This document shows positions 27,722 through 38,508 of a stretch of DNA of 64,000 nt, piece after piece. The translations under genes were made by a program, and so were the position numbers. Position 1 is the stretch's first letter; the number at the start of each line of letters is the position of its first letter. This DNA is from Stenotrophomonas sp. BIGb0135 (GTDB lineage Bacteria > Pseudomonadota > Gammaproteobacteria > Xanthomonadales > Xanthomonadaceae): positions 109,096 through 173,095 of the forward strand of contig NZ_JANUDX010000010.1 of the NCBI RefSeq assembly GCF_024810105.1. The letters are read 5' to 3'. The notes below the pieces were generated by a model that was not told where the DNA came from, ran no database searches, and was given only the letters and a program-made list of their open reading frames with translations.

Positions 27722-28957
27722 TCAGAATTCGCCGCGGAACCAGGTCTTGAGTTTCTTGAACATGCTGCCCGCGCGCCCGGTGGGCAGCGACGGACGGCGC
27801 GGGTGTTCGATCTGGCTGCCCATCAGCAGCAGGCCCACGCCGGTGGCGTGCACCGGGTTGCCCACCACTTCGCCCAGCCCGGTCACGTGCTGCGGAATGC
27901 CCACGCGCACCGGCATCTGCAGCATTTCCTCGGCCAGTTCGACCACGCCTTCCATCTTCGAGGCACCGCCGGTGAGCACCATGCCGGCGCGCACCAGTTC
28001 CTCGAAGCCGGAGCGGCGCAGTTCGGCCTGCACCATCTCGAAGATCTCTTCGTAACGTCCCTGCACCGCCTGGGCGAGTGCGTGGCGCGGCATCCGGCGC
28101 GGCGGGCGATCGCCGACGCTGGGCACCTGGATGCTTTCCTCGGCCGTGGCCAGCTGCGCCAGCGCGCAGGCATAGCGCACCTTGATCTGCTCCGCTTCCG
28201 GGGTCGGGGTGCGCAGCATGTGCGCGATGTCGTTGGTGACGTGGTCGCCGGCGATCGGCAACGACGCGGTGTGGCAGATCGCGCCCTGCACGAACACGGC
28301 CAGGTCGGTCGTGCCCGCGCCCATGTCCACCAGCACCACGCCCAGCTCGCGCTCGTCGGCGGTCAGCACGGCCTTGCTGGAAGCCAGCGATGACAGCACC
28401 AGGTCATCCACCTGCAGGCCGCAGCGCTGCACGCACTTGCTGATGTTGGCCGCGGCCGATTGCGCGCACACCACCAGGTGCGCATGCACCTCCAGGCGCA
28501 CGCCGGTCATGCCGACCGGGTTGCGGATGCCTTCCTGCGAATCGTCCAGCACGTACTCGCGCGGGATCGCATGCAGGATCTTCTGGTCGGCCGGGATCGC
28601 CACGGCCTTGGCCGCGTCCAGCACCCGGTCCAGGTCGCCCCAGGTCACTTCGCCTTCGCGGATCGGCACGATCCCCGGCGAGTTCCGGCACTGCACGTGG
28701 TTGCCCGAGATGGAGGCGTACACCGAGCGGATCTCGCAGCCGGCCATCAGCTCGGCCTCTTCGACCGCGCGCTGGATCGACTGCACGGTCGACTCGATGT
28801 CCACCACCACGCCGCGCTTGAGCCCGCGCGATTCGTGCGAGCCGATGCCGATGACCTCGATCGGATTGCCCGGCGAATACTCACCGACCAGCGCCACCAC
28901 CTTGGAGGTGCCGATATCCAGTCCGACGATCAGTGATTTGTCACCCTTGCGATTCAT
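27722..28957 (-). CDS. ftsA: Cell division protein FtsA
   Basis: FtsA is the actin-like ATPase that tethers FtsZ to the membrane and signals to the divisome. The 411-residue protein has the phosphate-1 loop VGLDIGTSKVVALVGE, the phosphate-2 motif VLVDMGAGTTDLAVF, the adenosine motif MVLTGGASKMEGV, and an amphipathic C-terminal helix (MFKKLKTWFRGEF) for membrane binding. The ATG at 28957 has AGGAC just upstream and overlaps the ftsQ stop by 4 nt (ATGA). Confidence 0.98.
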   Translation of the reverse strand: MNRKGDKSLIVGLDIGTSKVVALVGEYSPGNPIEVIGIGSHESRGLKRGVVVDIESTVQSIQRAVEEAELMAGCEIRSVYASISGNHVQCRNSPGIVPIREGEVTWGDLDRVLDAAKAVAIPADQKILHAIPREYVLDDSQEGIRNPVGMTGVRLEVHAHLVVCAQSAAANISKCVQRCGLQVDDLVLSSLASSKAVLTADERELGVVLVDMGAGTTDLAVFVQGAICHTASLPIAGDHVTNDIAHMLRTPTPEAEQIKVRYACALAQLATAEESIQVPSVGDRPPRRMPRHALAQAVQGRYEEIFEMVQAELRRSGFEELVRAGMVLTGGASKMEGVVELAEEMLQMPVRVGIPQHVTGLGEVVGNPVHATGVGLLLMGSQIEHPRRPSLPTGRAGSMFKKLKTWFRGEF

Positions 28958-29685
28958 GTCCTGTCCTGCGCCGGTTTGGGCGCGGTAGCGGCCGGGGTAC
29001 CCCAGCTCAGCGTGAAGCCATTGGTATAACGGAGGTCGGCGCGTTCGATCGGCGCCTGCTGGTTGGTCAGCTGCGGCAGCACGCGCACGAAACGCTGCAG
29101 GCGCGAACGCGCGTCGTCGCGGCCCACGACCACTTCGGTGCCGTTGCTGAGCAGCAGCGACCAGCTGCCACGCGCGTCCATGCTGACCCGCTTGACGTCC
29201 ACGCCGGCCGGCGCGAACAGCGCGCGTGCATCGTTGTAGAGCGCCACCACTTCCTCGGTCTGGCTGTCCGGTCCGTCCAGGTCGGGCAACGCCAGGTCCT
29301 GCAGCTTCTTGGGCGTGGCAAACAGCTTGCCCTGCTCGGACAGCAGGCGGTCGTTGCCCCAGCGCGCGAACGGCTTGTGTTCGACCAGGGTGATTTCCAG
29401 CACGTCCGGCCACTGCTTGCGCACCTGCGCGCTTTCCACCCACGGCAGCTTTTCGATGGCGTCCTGGGCGTCCTGCAGCTTGACCGCGAAGAAGCCGGCC
29501 TTGGCGAACGGCAGCACCACCTGCTGCAGCTGTTCGGCCGGCACCCGCTTGAATTCGGCGTGCACGCGCAGCTTGGCCAGCGGCCAGCGCTCGGCACCGA
29601 CCCAGCCGTTGAGCACCGCCACCACAGGCAGCGCCACCACCGACAGGGCCAGCAACCAGACGAAGATGCGCAGCACCGCGTTCAT
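28954..29685 (-). CDS. ftsQ: Cell division protein FtsQ
   Basis: FtsQ is a bitopic membrane protein that links the early and late divisome through FtsL and FtsB. The 243-residue protein has a short cytoplasmic N-terminus, one transmembrane helix (about 4-26: [19 protein letters not shown]), a POTRA domain ([20 protein letters not shown]) and the beta domain ([12 protein letters not shown]). It overlaps ddl upstream and ftsA downstream by 4 nt each, the order seen in E. coli. Confidence 0.95.
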   Translation of the reverse strand: MNAVLRIFVWLLALSVVALPVVAVLNGWVGAERWPLAKLRVHAEFKRVPAEQLQQVVLPFAKAGFFAVKLQDAQDAIEKLPWVESAQVRKQWPDVLEITLVEHKPFARWGNDRLLSEQGKLFATPKKLQDLALPDLDGPDSQTEEVVALYNDARALFAPAGVDVKRVSMDARGSWSLLLSNGTEVVVGRDDARSRLQRFVRVLPQLTNQQAPIERADLRYTNGFTLSWGTPAATAPKPAQDRT

Positions 29686-30677
29686 GCGTGGGCGCGCTCC
29701 CGGTCGGTGCCGTCCTGCAGGTTGGCCGGCAAGGTCTGCTCCAGCACGCGCCAGACCAGTTCCTCGAACCCGATGCCGGCCTGTGCGGCGGCCTTGGGCA
29801 CCAGCGAGTGGCTGGTCATGCCCGGTGCGGTGTTCACTTCCAGCAGGTAGAAGCGGCCGCTGGCGCGGTCGCGCATCACGTCCACCCGGCCCCAGCCACG
29901 GCAGCCGGCGGCCTGGAAGGCGGCCAGCGCGATGCGGCGGATCTCCTGCTCGTCCTCGCCGTCCAGGCCCGGGCACAGGTACTGGGTGTCTTCGGCGATG
30001 TACTTGGCGTTGTAGTCGTACCACTGGCCCTTGGGCACGATGCGGATCGACGGCAGCGCCTGGTCGCCGAGGATGGCCACGGTGAGTTCGTCGCCGACCA
30101 CCATCTGCTCCATCAGCAGCTGGCCGTCGTAGCGCGTGGCCAGCGCCACCGCGTCATCCAGGCCGGCATCGTCGACGACCCGGCTGATGCCCACGCTGGA
30201 GCCTTCGTTGGCCGGCTTCACCACCACCGGCAAGCCGAGTTCGGCCGCGGCCGCATGCACGTCCACGCCTTCCACCAGCTTGACGTAACGCGGCGTCGGC
30301 AGGCCCAGCGACAGCCAGACCTGCTTGGTGCGGATCTTGTCCATGCTCAGCGCCGAGCCGAGCACGTCCGAACCGGTGTACGGCACGCCGAAGGCCTGCA
30401 TCAGGCCCTGCACGATGCCGTCTTCGCCGCCGCCGTTGTGGCCATGCAGGATGTTGAAGACGCGGTCGAAACGCTGTTCGACCAGGGCCCGTGCCAGCGC
30501 CGGGATGCCGTCCACGGCCACCGCGTCGACGCCGCGCGCACGCAGCGCCTCGATCACGTTGCGACCGGAATCCAGCGAGACGTCGCGTTCGCTGGAGGTG
30601 CCGCCCAGCAACACCGCGACGCGGCCGAAGCGGGCCGGGTCGGTGATGCGCAGCGAGGGGAAGAAGATCGGGTTCAT
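29682..30677 (-). CDS. ddl: D-alanine--D-alanine ligase
   Basis: Ddl joins two D-alanines with ATP for the peptidoglycan stem. The 331-residue ATP-grasp enzyme has [46 protein letters not shown] and [18 protein letters not shown], with the serine and tyrosine loop between. The ATG at 30677 was placed by homology and by a 4-nt overlap with the murC stop. It lies between murC and ftsQ, as in E. coli ddlB. Confidence 0.97.
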   Translation of the reverse strand: MNPIFFPSLRITDPARFGRVAVLLGGTSSERDVSLDSGRNVIEALRARGVDAVAVDGIPALARALVEQRFDRVFNILHGHNGGGEDGIVQGLMQAFGVPYTGSDVLGSALSMDKIRTKQVWLSLGLPTPRYVKLVEGVDVHAAAAELGLPVVVKPANEGSSVGISRVVDDAGLDDAVALATRYDGQLLMEQMVVGDELTVAILGDQALPSIRIVPKGQWYDYNAKYIAEDTQYLCPGLDGEDEQEIRRIALAAFQAAGCRGWGRVDVMRDRASGRFYLLEVNTAPGMTSHSLVPKAAAQAGIGFEELVWRVLEQTLPANLQDGTDRERAHA

Positions 30678-32110
30678 GCCGCCGGGGTCTCCGTGAAGCC
30701 TTCGGTGGCGATCAACTGCGCGATGTGGCCGATGTCGCCGGCGCCCATCATCAGCAGCAGGTCGCCGTCCTGCAGGACGTCGGGCAGGACGTGCGACAGC
30801 TCGGCGGTCTGGCCGACCACCACCGGTTCGCTGCGGCCGCGGGCGCGGATGGCGCGCGCCAGCGAGCGCGAATCGGCGCCGGGGATCGGCGCTTCGCCGG
30901 CCGGATAGACCTCGCTCAGCACCAGCGCGTCCACCTCGGACAGCACCGCGGCGAACGCGTCGAACTGGTCGCGGGTGCGGCTGTAGCGGTGCGGCTGGAA
31001 CGCCACCACCAGGCGCTGTTCGGGCCAACCGCCACGCGCCGCGGCGAACACCGCCGCCAGCTCGCGCGGGTGGTGGCCGTAGTCGTCGATCACCCGCACC
31101 TTGGCGCCGGTGGCGGTGGTGACGATGCCCAGGTCGTTGAAGCGGCGGCCGATGCCGGCAAAGCTCTCCAGCGCGCGGGCGATCGCCTCGGGCGCCACGC
31201 CCAGCTGCCAGCCCACCGCGGCGGCGGCCAGGGCATTGAGGACGTTGTGCGCGCCCGGCAGCGCCAGCGTCACCGGATGGCTGCTGCCTTCGGGCAGGCG
31301 CAGGGTGAAGCGCATGCGCGGACCGTCCTGGACCACGTCCTCGGCACGCACGTCGGCCGTGCTGCTCATGCCGTAGCTCATGACGTGGCGCGGCGTCTGC
31401 GCGGCCAGCGCGGCCACTTCCGGGTCATCGATGCACAGCACGGCCAGGCCGTAGAACGGCAGGCGCTGCAGGAATTCGGCGAAGGCGGCCTGGACCCGGG
31501 CGAAATCGTTGCCGTAGTTTTCCAGGTGGTCCGAATCGATGTTGGTGATCACCGACACCAGCGGGTTCAGGCGCAGGAAGCTGCCATCGCTCTCGTCGGC
31601 CTCGGCCACCAGCCACTGGCCCCCGCCGAGCTTGGCGTTGGCACCGGCGGCCAGCAGCTGGCCACCGATCACGAAGGTCGGGTCCAGCTCGCCTTCGCTC
31701 AGTACCGCCGCCGTCAGGCTGGTGGTGGTGGTCTTGCCATGCGTGCCGGCTACCGCGATGCCGCGGCGGAAGCGCATCAGCTCGGCCAGCATGGCCGCGC
31801 GCGGCATGATCGGGATGCGCTGGCTGCGCGCCTCCATCAGCTCGGGGTTGTCATCGCGGATCGCGCTGGACACCACCACGCAGTCGGTGCCCAGCACGTT
31901 GGCGGCCGAGTGGCCACGCATCACGCGCGCACCCAGGCTGGCCAGGCGACGGGTCGCGGCGTTGTCGGCGTTGTCCGAACCGGACACTTCATAGCCCAGC
32001 GTCAGCATCACTTCGGCGATGCCGCTCATGCCGGTGCCGCCGATGCCGACGAAGTGCACGCGCGGGAACGCGCGGACCAGGTCGTTGGTGTCGTGCAGGC
32101 GGCGGATCAT
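30674..32110 (-). CDS. murC: UDP-N-acetylmuramate--L-alanine ligase
   Basis: MurC adds L-alanine to UDP-MurNAc, the first step of peptide stem synthesis. The 478-residue Mur ligase has the N-terminal Rossmann motif [17 protein letters not shown], the ATP loop [21 protein letters not shown] and [10 protein letters not shown], and ends in [13 protein letters not shown]. The ATG at 32110 is 31 nt from the murG stop. It is one of only three amino-acid ligases in the cluster; murD is missing. Confidence 0.98.
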   Translation of the reverse strand: MIRRLHDTNDLVRAFPRVHFVGIGGTGMSGIAEVMLTLGYEVSGSDNADNAATRRLASLGARVMRGHSAANVLGTDCVVVSSAIRDDNPELMEARSQRIPIMPRAAMLAELMRFRRGIAVAGTHGKTTTTSLTAAVLSEGELDPTFVIGGQLLAAGANAKLGGGQWLVAEADESDGSFLRLNPLVSVITNIDSDHLENYGNDFARVQAAFAEFLQRLPFYGLAVLCIDDPEVAALAAQTPRHVMSYGMSSTADVRAEDVVQDGPRMRFTLRLPEGSSHPVTLALPGAHNVLNALAAAAVGWQLGVAPEAIARALESFAGIGRRFNDLGIVTTATGAKVRVIDDYGHHPRELAAVFAAARGGWPEQRLVVAFQPHRYSRTRDQFDAFAAVLSEVDALVLSEVYPAGEAPIPGADSRSLARAIRARGRSEPVVVGQTAELSHVLPDVLQDGDLLLMMGAGDIGHIAQLIATEGFTETPAA

Positions 32111-32141
32111 GCGCGGCCTCGCGGCAGGCGCGTAGCGGTCT

Positions 32142-33236
32142 TCATTTGGATTCCTCGAGGATGATGTCGGCGATGCGCTCGGCGGCATCGACTTTGGCCA
32201 GGGCACGCGCGGCGTTGGCCATCTGCATGCGACGGGCGGAATTTTCGGACAATTCGCGCAGCACGCCCTGCAGGTGCGTGGCCAGCGTTTCATCCTGCTT
32301 CAGCAATACCGCCGCGCCCCGTTCGACCAGGTACTCCGCGTTGCGGGTCTGGTGGTCATCGACGGCGGCGGCGAACGGCACCAGCACGCTGCCGATCCCG
32401 ACCGCGCACAGCTCGGCCAGGGTCGAGGCGCCGGAGCGGCACACCACCAGGTCGGCCCAGGCGAACGCCTCGGCCATGTCGGCGATGAAGGCATCCACGC
32501 GCGCGGCCACGCCGGCATCCTGGTAGGCCTTCAACGCTTCGGCATGCAGTTTTTCGCCGCTCTGGTGGCGCACGTCGAACGCGCTGCCGGCGCCCAGCGC
32601 TGCCAGCGCCTGCGGCACGGCGGTGTTCAAGGCGCGCGCGCCCTGGCTGCCACCAAGTACCAGCAGCCGCAACGGCCCCTGGCGGTTGGCCAGGCGCAGT
32701 TCGGGCGGGGTGATCGCGGCGATCTCCGCACGCACCGGGTTGCCCACCGCTTCCTCGCGCTGGGCGAAGCTGCCCGGGAAGCCGGTCAGCACGCGCCGTG
32801 CGAAGCGCGACAGGATGCGATTGGTCAGGCCGGGCGCGCGGTTCTGTTCGTGCACCAGCAGCGGCAGGCCGTGCAGGCGCGCGGCCAGGCCGCCGGGGCC
32901 GGAGGCGAACCCGCCGAAGGCGATCACCGCGCGGGGCTGGCGGTCGCGGATCAGGAAGCCGGCCGCGCGCACCGCGCGCAGCAGGCGCCCCGGCGCGGTC
33001 AACAGGGCGAGCTTGCCCTTGCCGCGAAGGCCGCTGATGGCCAGCGTGTCGATGTGGATGTCGTGCTGCGGCACCAGGCGCGTTTCCATGCCACCGTCAC
33101 TGCCCAGCCAGGTCACCGGGATGCCGCGCTCGCGCAGCACCCGGGCCACGGCCAGGCCGGGGAAGATGTGGCCACCGGTGCCGCCGGCCATGATCAGCAC
33201 CGGGCGCGCGGAGGACGGGGCGGAGGCGGTGCTCAT
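32142..33236 (-). CDS. murG: Lipid II-forming GlcNAc transferase MurG
   Basis: MurG transfers GlcNAc from UDP-GlcNAc to lipid I on the inner face of the membrane, making lipid II. The 364-residue GT28 enzyme has the glycine-rich [30 protein letters not shown], and [20 protein letters not shown] for donor binding. Its start overlaps the ftsW stop by 4 nt (ATGA). Confidence 0.98.
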   Translation of the reverse strand: MSTASAPSSARPVLIMAGGTGGHIFPGLAVARVLRERGIPVTWLGSDGGMETRLVPQHDIHIDTLAISGLRGKGKLALLTAPGRLLRAVRAAGFLIRDRQPRAVIAFGGFASGPGGLAARLHGLPLLVHEQNRAPGLTNRILSRFARRVLTGFPGSFAQREEAVGNPVRAEIAAITPPELRLANRQGPLRLLVLGGSQGARALNTAVPQALAALGAGSAFDVRHQSGEKLHAEALKAYQDAGVAARVDAFIADMAEAFAWADLVVCRSGASTLAELCAVGIGSVLVPFAAAVDDHQTRNAEYLVERGAAVLLKQDETLATHLQGVLRELSENSARRMQMANAARALAKVDAAERIADIILEESK

Positions 33237-34561
33237 CCCATCCTCCCCAACGTCGGTTCGATGCGTTGCTGCATGCGGCTGGTGCCGCGTGGCGAACTGT
33301 CGCGCGGTGCCGCGTCATGCGCGGCGTCCTGCATCGCAGCGGCCACGGCGGATGCGCCCGGCGCCCTGCCCGGTTCACCGCCCACCGGCTCGTCGCCTTC
33401 GGCGGCGCCCATGCGCACGGCCTGGCGGCGCTCGGCGCGATCCAGTTCGTAGGACACCCGCAGCAGCAGGCCCATCGCCACGCAGGTCATCAGCACGCTG
33501 GAGCCACCGGAGGAAATCAGCGGCAGGGTCAGGCCCTTGGTCGGCAGGATGCCGAGGTTGACCCCGATCGAGACGAAGCTCTGCATGCTGATCCACAGCC
33601 CGATGCCGAAGGCGATGTAGCCGGAGAAGTGGCGCTTCATCTCCACGCAGCGCATGCCCAGCCAGAAGGTGCGACCGACCAGCAGGGCGTACAGCGAAAT
33701 GATCAGGCAGGTACCGAGGAAGCCCAGCTCCTCGGCGGTGACCGAGAAGATGAAGTCGGTGTGCGCCTCGGGCAGGTAGTAGAGCTTCTGCACCGAGTTG
33801 CCCAGGCCCACGCCGGTCCATTCGCCGCGGCCGACGGCCATCAGCGCGTTGGACAGCTGGTAGCCGTCGCCCTGCTGGTCGGCCCACGGGTCGAGGAAGG
33901 AGGTGATGCGGCGCATGCGGTACGGTTCGATGATCGCCAGCGCGCTCATCGCCACCAGCCCGAACACCACCGGCATGGACATGCGCGGCATGTTCACCCC
34001 GCCCAGCACCAGCATGCCGGCGGTGATCGCCAGCAGCAGGGTGGAGGAGCCGAAGTCCGGCTGCAGCAGCAGCAGCACCACCAGCGCGCCGGCCACGCCG
34101 AGTGGCTTGAGCATCGCCGGCCAGGTGGCATTGACCTCATCGCGGAAGCGCACCAGGTAGCTGGACAGCCACACGATGTAGAGCACCTTGACCGCTTCGA
34201 CGGTCTGGAACTTGGAGATGCCCAGGTTGATCCAGCGACGCGCGCCGTTGACGCTGCTGCCCAGGCCGGGCACGAACACCACCACCAGCAGGGCGAAGCA
34301 GCCCAGCAGCAGCACCTGGTTGTACTGTTCGATGCTCTTGAGCTCGGTGCGCATGGCGATGATCGCCAGCACGATGCCCACCGCCAGGAAGATCAGGTGG
34401 CGGTTGAGGTAATAGAACGGGCTGCTCATCAGCGCGATCGAGCTCGACGCGACCATCACCACACCCAGCCCGGTGAGCGCGATGATCGCGCCCAGCAGCC
34501 ACTTGTCGAAGTGGCCTCCGATGGCTTCAAGGCGGGTTGCCTGGCGCGACAGGTCGTTCAT
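33233..34561 (-). CDS. ftsW: Septal peptidoglycan polymerase FtsW
   Basis: FtsW is the SEDS glycosyltransferase that polymerises lipid II at the septum with FtsI. The 442-residue protein has about ten transmembrane segments, the SEDS motif [21 protein letters not shown] split over the loop (key residues D of DPW and the QG-D-GYQ run), [20 protein letters not shown] and [17 protein letters not shown]. The C-terminal tail is unusually long and alanine- and proline-rich (about 380-442). Its ATG shares one base with the mraY stop codon. MurD normally sits between mraY and ftsW in E. coli; here the two genes abut. Confidence 0.97.
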   Translation of the reverse strand: MNDLSRQATRLEAIGGHFDKWLLGAIIALTGLGVVMVASSSIALMSSPFYYLNRHLIFLAVGIVLAIIAMRTELKSIEQYNQVLLLGCFALLVVVFVPGLGSSVNGARRWINLGISKFQTVEAVKVLYIVWLSSYLVRFRDEVNATWPAMLKPLGVAGALVVLLLLQPDFGSSTLLLAITAGMLVLGGVNMPRMSMPVVFGLVAMSALAIIEPYRMRRITSFLDPWADQQGDGYQLSNALMAVGRGEWTGVGLGNSVQKLYYLPEAHTDFIFSVTAEELGFLGTCLIISLYALLVGRTFWLGMRCVEMKRHFSGYIAFGIGLWISMQSFVSIGVNLGILPTKGLTLPLISSGGSSVLMTCVAMGLLLRVSYELDRAERRQAVRMGAAEGDEPVGGEPGRAPGASAVAAAMQDAAHDAAPRDSSPRGTSRMQQRIEPTLGRMG

Positions 34562-35646
34562 CAGCGGACCTTCAACGTGGCCAGGCCGATCAGCACCAGC
34601 ACCACCGAGATGATCCAGAAGCGCACGATCACGCGCGGTTCGGGCCAGCCCTTCAGTTCGAAGTGGTGGTGGATCGGCGCCATCCGGAACACGCGCTTGC
34701 CGGTCAGCTTGAACGAGGCGACCTGGATCATCACCGACAGCGTTTCGATCACGAACACGCCGCCCATGATCACCAGCACCAGTTCCTGGCGGGTGATCAC
34801 CGCGATGGTGCCCAACACCGCGCCCAGCGCCAGCGCGCCGATGTCGCCCATGAAGACCATGGCCGGATAGGTGTTGAACCACAGGAAGCCCAGGCCCGCG
34901 CCGGCGATCGCCGCGCAGATGATGACCAGCTCGCCGGCCCCCGGGATCTGCGGGATCTGCAGGTAGTTGGAGAACACCACGTTGCCCGAGGCGTAGGCGA
35001 ACACGCCCAGCGCGCAGGCCACCAGCACGGTCGGCATGATCGCCAGGCCGTCCAGGCCGTCGGTCAGGTTGACCGCGTTGGAGAAGCCGACGATCCAGAA
35101 GTAGGCGATGGCCACGAAGCTGATCCCGGCCAGCGGCAATGCCACCGACTTGAACATCGGGATATAGAACGTCAGCGCGGCCGGCACGTCGGCGGTGTAG
35201 AACAGGAACAGACCCGCGGCCAGGCCGAAGATCGACTGCAGCAGGTACTTCCAGCGCGACTTCAACCCGTTCGGGTCGCGGCGCACGATCTTGATCCAGT
35301 CGTCATACCAGCCGATGGCGCCGAAGCACAGCATCACCGCCAGCACCACCCACACATAGCGGTTGCGCAGGTCGGCCCACAGCAGCACCGACAGGGTGAT
35401 GGTGAGCAGGATCAGCGAACCGCCCATGGTCGGCGTGCCGGCCTTGGAGAAGTGGGTCTGCGGGCCGTCGGTGCGGATCGGCTGGCCACCCTTGAACTGC
35501 GCCAGCTTGCGGATCATCGCCGGGCCCAGCCACAGCGACAGGAACAGCGCGGTAAGCGCGGCCAGGATGCCGCGCAGAGTCAGATAGCCGAACAGCCCGA
35601 ACAGGCTCTCCAACTGCTGCAACCATCGGGCCAGTTCAAGCAACAT
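34561..35646 (-). CDS. mraY: Phospho-N-acetylmuramoyl-pentapeptide-transferase
   Basis: MraY transfers phospho-MurNAc-pentapeptide to undecaprenyl phosphate, making lipid I. The 361-residue, ten-helix membrane protein has the catalytic [33 protein letters not shown] and [18 protein letters not shown], and closes with [19 protein letters not shown]. Its start overlaps the end of murF by 11 nt. Confidence 0.98.
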   Translation of the reverse strand: MLLELARWLQQLESLFGLFGYLTLRGILAALTALFLSLWLGPAMIRKLAQFKGGQPIRTDGPQTHFSKAGTPTMGGSLILLTITLSVLLWADLRNRYVWVVLAVMLCFGAIGWYDDWIKIVRRDPNGLKSRWKYLLQSIFGLAAGLFLFYTADVPAALTFYIPMFKSVALPLAGISFVAIAYFWIVGFSNAVNLTDGLDGLAIMPTVLVACALGVFAYASGNVVFSNYLQIPQIPGAGELVIICAAIAGAGLGFLWFNTYPAMVFMGDIGALALGAVLGTIAVITRQELVLVIMGGVFVIETLSVMIQVASFKLTGKRVFRMAPIHHHFELKGWPEPRVIVRFWIISVVLVLIGLATLKVR

Positions 35647-37030
35647 TGGGGCTTTCCTCTCCTCGCGCCAGCAGCGCTTTCACAATTTTGTCCATGGCAC
35701 TGCCGCGCGAGCCCTTGACCAGGCAGCGCACGCCAGCATGCAGTTCGTCGGCCAGCGCCGCGGCCAGGCTGTCGTGGTCCTGGAAGTGCCGGCCGCCCTC
35801 GCCGAAGGCGGTGGATGCGGCCGCACTGAGCGTGCCCAGCGTGTACAGGTGCTTGAGACCGGCCTCGCGCGCGCGGCGCCCGGCCTGGGCATGCAGCGCC
35901 TCGCCATCCGGGCCGAGCTCGCGCATGTCGCCCAGCACCAGCCAGCCCTCGGCCTTGCCGCCGGCCAACGCGTCGATCGCGGCGGCCAACGAGCCGGGAT
36001 TGGCGTTGTAGCTGTCATCGATCAGCACCGCGCCGTTGCGCAGCTGGTGCGCGATCTGCCGGCCCGGCACGGGTTCGGCACGGGCCAGGCCCAGTGCGAT
36101 CTGGTCCAGGCCGATGCCCGCGGCCAGCGCCAGCGAGGCAGCGGCCAGGGCATTGCTGATGTTGTGCCGCCCCGGCAAGGCCAGGGCGATCTCGACCTGC
36201 CCGTGCGGGCTGGTCAACAGGAACTGGCTGCCGGTGGCGGTCGGGCGGATCGCCAGCGCCGAGACGTCGGCACTGTGGTCCAGGCCGTAGCGCAGCACGC
36301 GGCTGCGCGGGGGCTGGCCGACGATGTGCTGCTCGAACCAGATCCCGAAGGCGTCGTCGGCATTGATCACGGCCACGCCGTCGGCCGGCAGCGCGGCGTA
36401 GATCGCGCCCTTGGTGGTGGCCACGCCCTGCAGGCTGCCCATCCGCTCCAGGTGCGCCGGCGCGATGTTGTTCACCAGCGCGTAGCGCGGGCGCACGATG
36501 TCGGTGAGGTAGGCGATGTCACCCGGCTTGCCGGCCCCCATCTCGTAGATGGCGAAGTCGGCATCCTCCGGCGCATCGAGCACGGCCAGCGGCAGGCCGA
36601 TCTCGTTGTTGCGGTTGCCCGGGTTGGCGTAGACCACCTTGTGCTGCTCGCGCGCGACCTGTTCCAGGATCGCCAGCAGCAGGCTTTTGACGCTGGTCTT
36701 GCCGTTGCTGCCGGTGATCGCGAAGACCTCGGTGGCGCGGTCACGCTGCATGCCATGGGCGATGCGCCCCAGCGCGTACTCGCCGTCGGCGACCACGATC
36801 TGCGGCAGCGCCACGTCCAGCAGGCGCTCGACCAGCATCGCCGAGGCACCGCGCGCGACCGCATCGGCGGCGAAGTCGTGGCCGTCGAAGCGTTCGCCGC
36901 GCAGCGCCACGTACAGGCTGCCCGGGCCCAGGGTGCGGGTGTCGTTGCTGATGGCGTCGATGGCGGTGTCATCGCCATGGATCTCGCCACCGGCCCAATG
37001 TGCGATCAGCGACAGCGGGGTGCGCTTCAT
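35636..37030 (-). CDS. murF: UDP-MurNAc-tripeptide--D-Ala-D-Ala ligase
   Basis: MurF adds D-Ala-D-Ala to complete the pentapeptide precursor. The 464-residue ligase has the ATP loop [40 protein letters not shown] and [11 protein letters not shown]. Its ATG overlaps the murE stop by 4 nt. Confidence 0.98.
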   Translation of the reverse strand: MKRTPLSLIAHWAGGEIHGDDTAIDAISNDTRTLGPGSLYVALRGERFDGHDFAADAVARGASAMLVERLLDVALPQIVVADGEYALGRIAHGMQRDRATEVFAITGSNGKTSVKSLLLAILEQVAREQHKVVYANPGNRNNEIGLPLAVLDAPEDADFAIYEMGAGKPGDIAYLTDIVRPRYALVNNIAPAHLERMGSLQGVATTKGAIYAALPADGVAVINADDAFGIWFEQHIVGQPPRSRVLRYGLDHSADVSALAIRPTATGSQFLLTSPHGQVEIALALPGRHNISNALAAASLALAAGIGLDQIALGLARAEPVPGRQIAHQLRNGAVLIDDSYNANPGSLAAAIDALAGGKAEGWLVLGDMRELGPDGEALHAQAGRRAREAGLKHLYTLGTLSAAASTAFGEGGRHFQDHDSLAAALADELHAGVRCLVKGSRGSAMDKIVKALLARGEESPNVA

Positions 37031-38508
37031 TGCGTCACTCCCTGCCGCGATGCCAGCACGCGGCCGGCCACGTCGGTGTCGTCGAAGGCATGCTGCACCC
37101 CGTGCACTTCCTGGTAGGGCTCATGGCCCTTGCCGGCGATCAGCACGATGTCGCCGGCGCCGGCCAGGCCGATCGCGGTGGCGATCGCGGTGGCCCGGTC
37201 GCGCTGCACGGTGGCGGCGGCGGGCGAGCTGAGCCCGGCGACGATGTCGGCGACGATCGCATCGCCGTCTTCGCCGCGCGGGTTGTCGTCGGTGACGATG
37301 ACGACGTCGGCAAGCTTCTCGGCGATGGCGGCCATCTGCGGGCGCTTGCCGGTGTCGCGCTCGCCGCCGCAGCCGAACACGCACACCAGGCGCCCGGCCA
37401 GGTGGTCGTGCAGGCTGCCAAGCGCCTGTTCCAGCGCGTCGGGCGTATGCGCGTAGTCGATCACCACGGTCGGCAGGCCACGCTCGCCACCGAGGCGGTT
37501 CATGCGCCCGGCGATCGGCTGCAGCTGCGAGAGCAGCGCGGCAATCGCCGCCGGGCGGTGGCCGAGTGCGAACAATGCACCGGCCACGGCCAGCAGGTTG
37601 TCCACGTTGAAGCGGCCCAGCAGCGGCGACTGCACCGGATGGCGGGCGCCATCGACCACCAGGTCGAAGGCGATGCCGCGGCCATCCAGCTTCAGCGAAT
37701 CGGCGCGCAGCGTGGCCTGCTGCGCGCCGCGCGAGCTCAGCCCGATCTGCTGGACGCCGGCATCGACGGTGCGCAGCAGTTCACTGCCGAAGCTGTCGTC
37801 CAGGTTCACCACGGCGGCCTTGAGGCCCTCGCGATGGAACAGCCGGGCCTTGGCCGCGCCGTACTGGACCATGTCGCCGTGGTAGTCGAGGTGGTCACGG
37901 GTGAGGTTGGTGAACACGGCCACGTCGTAGTGCACGGCATCCACGCGGCCCTGGTCGAGCGCGTGCGAGCTGACTTCCATCGCCACCGCCTGCGCGCCGT
38001 CATCGCGCAGCTGCGCGAGCACCTCATGCATCTGCAGCACGAGCGGGGTGGTGAAGCCGGTCGGGATCACGTGGCCATAAAGCCCCACGCCCAACGTGCC
38101 GATACTTCCACTGGCGGTGCCGAGCAGGTGCCAGGCCTGGGCCAGCAGCTGCACGGTGGAGGTCTTGCCGTTGGTACCGGTCACGCCGACCATCGTCAGC
38201 GCACGCGACGGCTGGCCATGGAACTGGTCGGCCATCGCACCCATGCGCGCGCGCAGGCCCGGGACCGCGATGGCGTCGGCCGGTGCGGGCAGTTCGATCG
38301 GTGCCGGCGGCTCGAACAGGATCGCCGCGGCGCCGTTGGCGCGCGCCTGGTCGACGAAGCCCAGGCCATGCGCGCCGAAGCCGGCGATCGCCACGAAGGC
38401 GTTGCCCGGGCGCACGGCCCGGCTGTCCAGCACCAGGCCGGTGATGGACGGGTCATGGCCCAGCGCCACGTCGGGAATCAACTGCGAAAGCAACATCGTC
38501 TGGCTCAT
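37027..38508 (-). CDS. murE: UDP-MurNAc-dipeptide--meso-diaminopimelate ligase
   Basis: MurE adds the third residue to the stem peptide. The 493-residue protein has the ATP loop GTNGKTS (111-117), [25 protein letters not shown] and the DNPR motif that marks meso-diaminopimelate rather than lysine specificity. The ATG at 38508 has GGGAGG 9 nt ahead and overlaps the ftsI stop by 4 nt. In Xanthomonads that use the MurD2/MurL route its substrate should be the same D-Glu dipeptide after epimerisation. Confidence 0.97.
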   Translation of the reverse strand: MSQTMLLSQLIPDVALGHDPSITGLVLDSRAVRPGNAFVAIAGFGAHGLGFVDQARANGAAAILFEPPAPIELPAPADAIAVPGLRARMGAMADQFHGQPSRALTMVGVTGTNGKTSTVQLLAQAWHLLGTASGSIGTLGVGLYGHVIPTGFTTPLVLQMHEVLAQLRDDGAQAVAMEVSSHALDQGRVDAVHYDVAVFTNLTRDHLDYHGDMVQYGAAKARLFHREGLKAAVVNLDDSFGSELLRTVDAGVQQIGLSSRGAQQATLRADSLKLDGRGIAFDLVVDGARHPVQSPLLGRFNVDNLLAVAGALFALGHRPAAIAALLSQLQPIAGRMNRLGGERGLPTVVIDYAHTPDALEQALGSLHDHLAGRLVCVFGCGGERDTGKRPQMAAIAEKLADVVIVTDDNPRGEDGDAIVADIVAGLSSPAAATVQRDRATAIATAIGLAGAGDIVLIAGKGHEPYQEVHGVQHAFDDTDVAGRVLASRQGVTQ

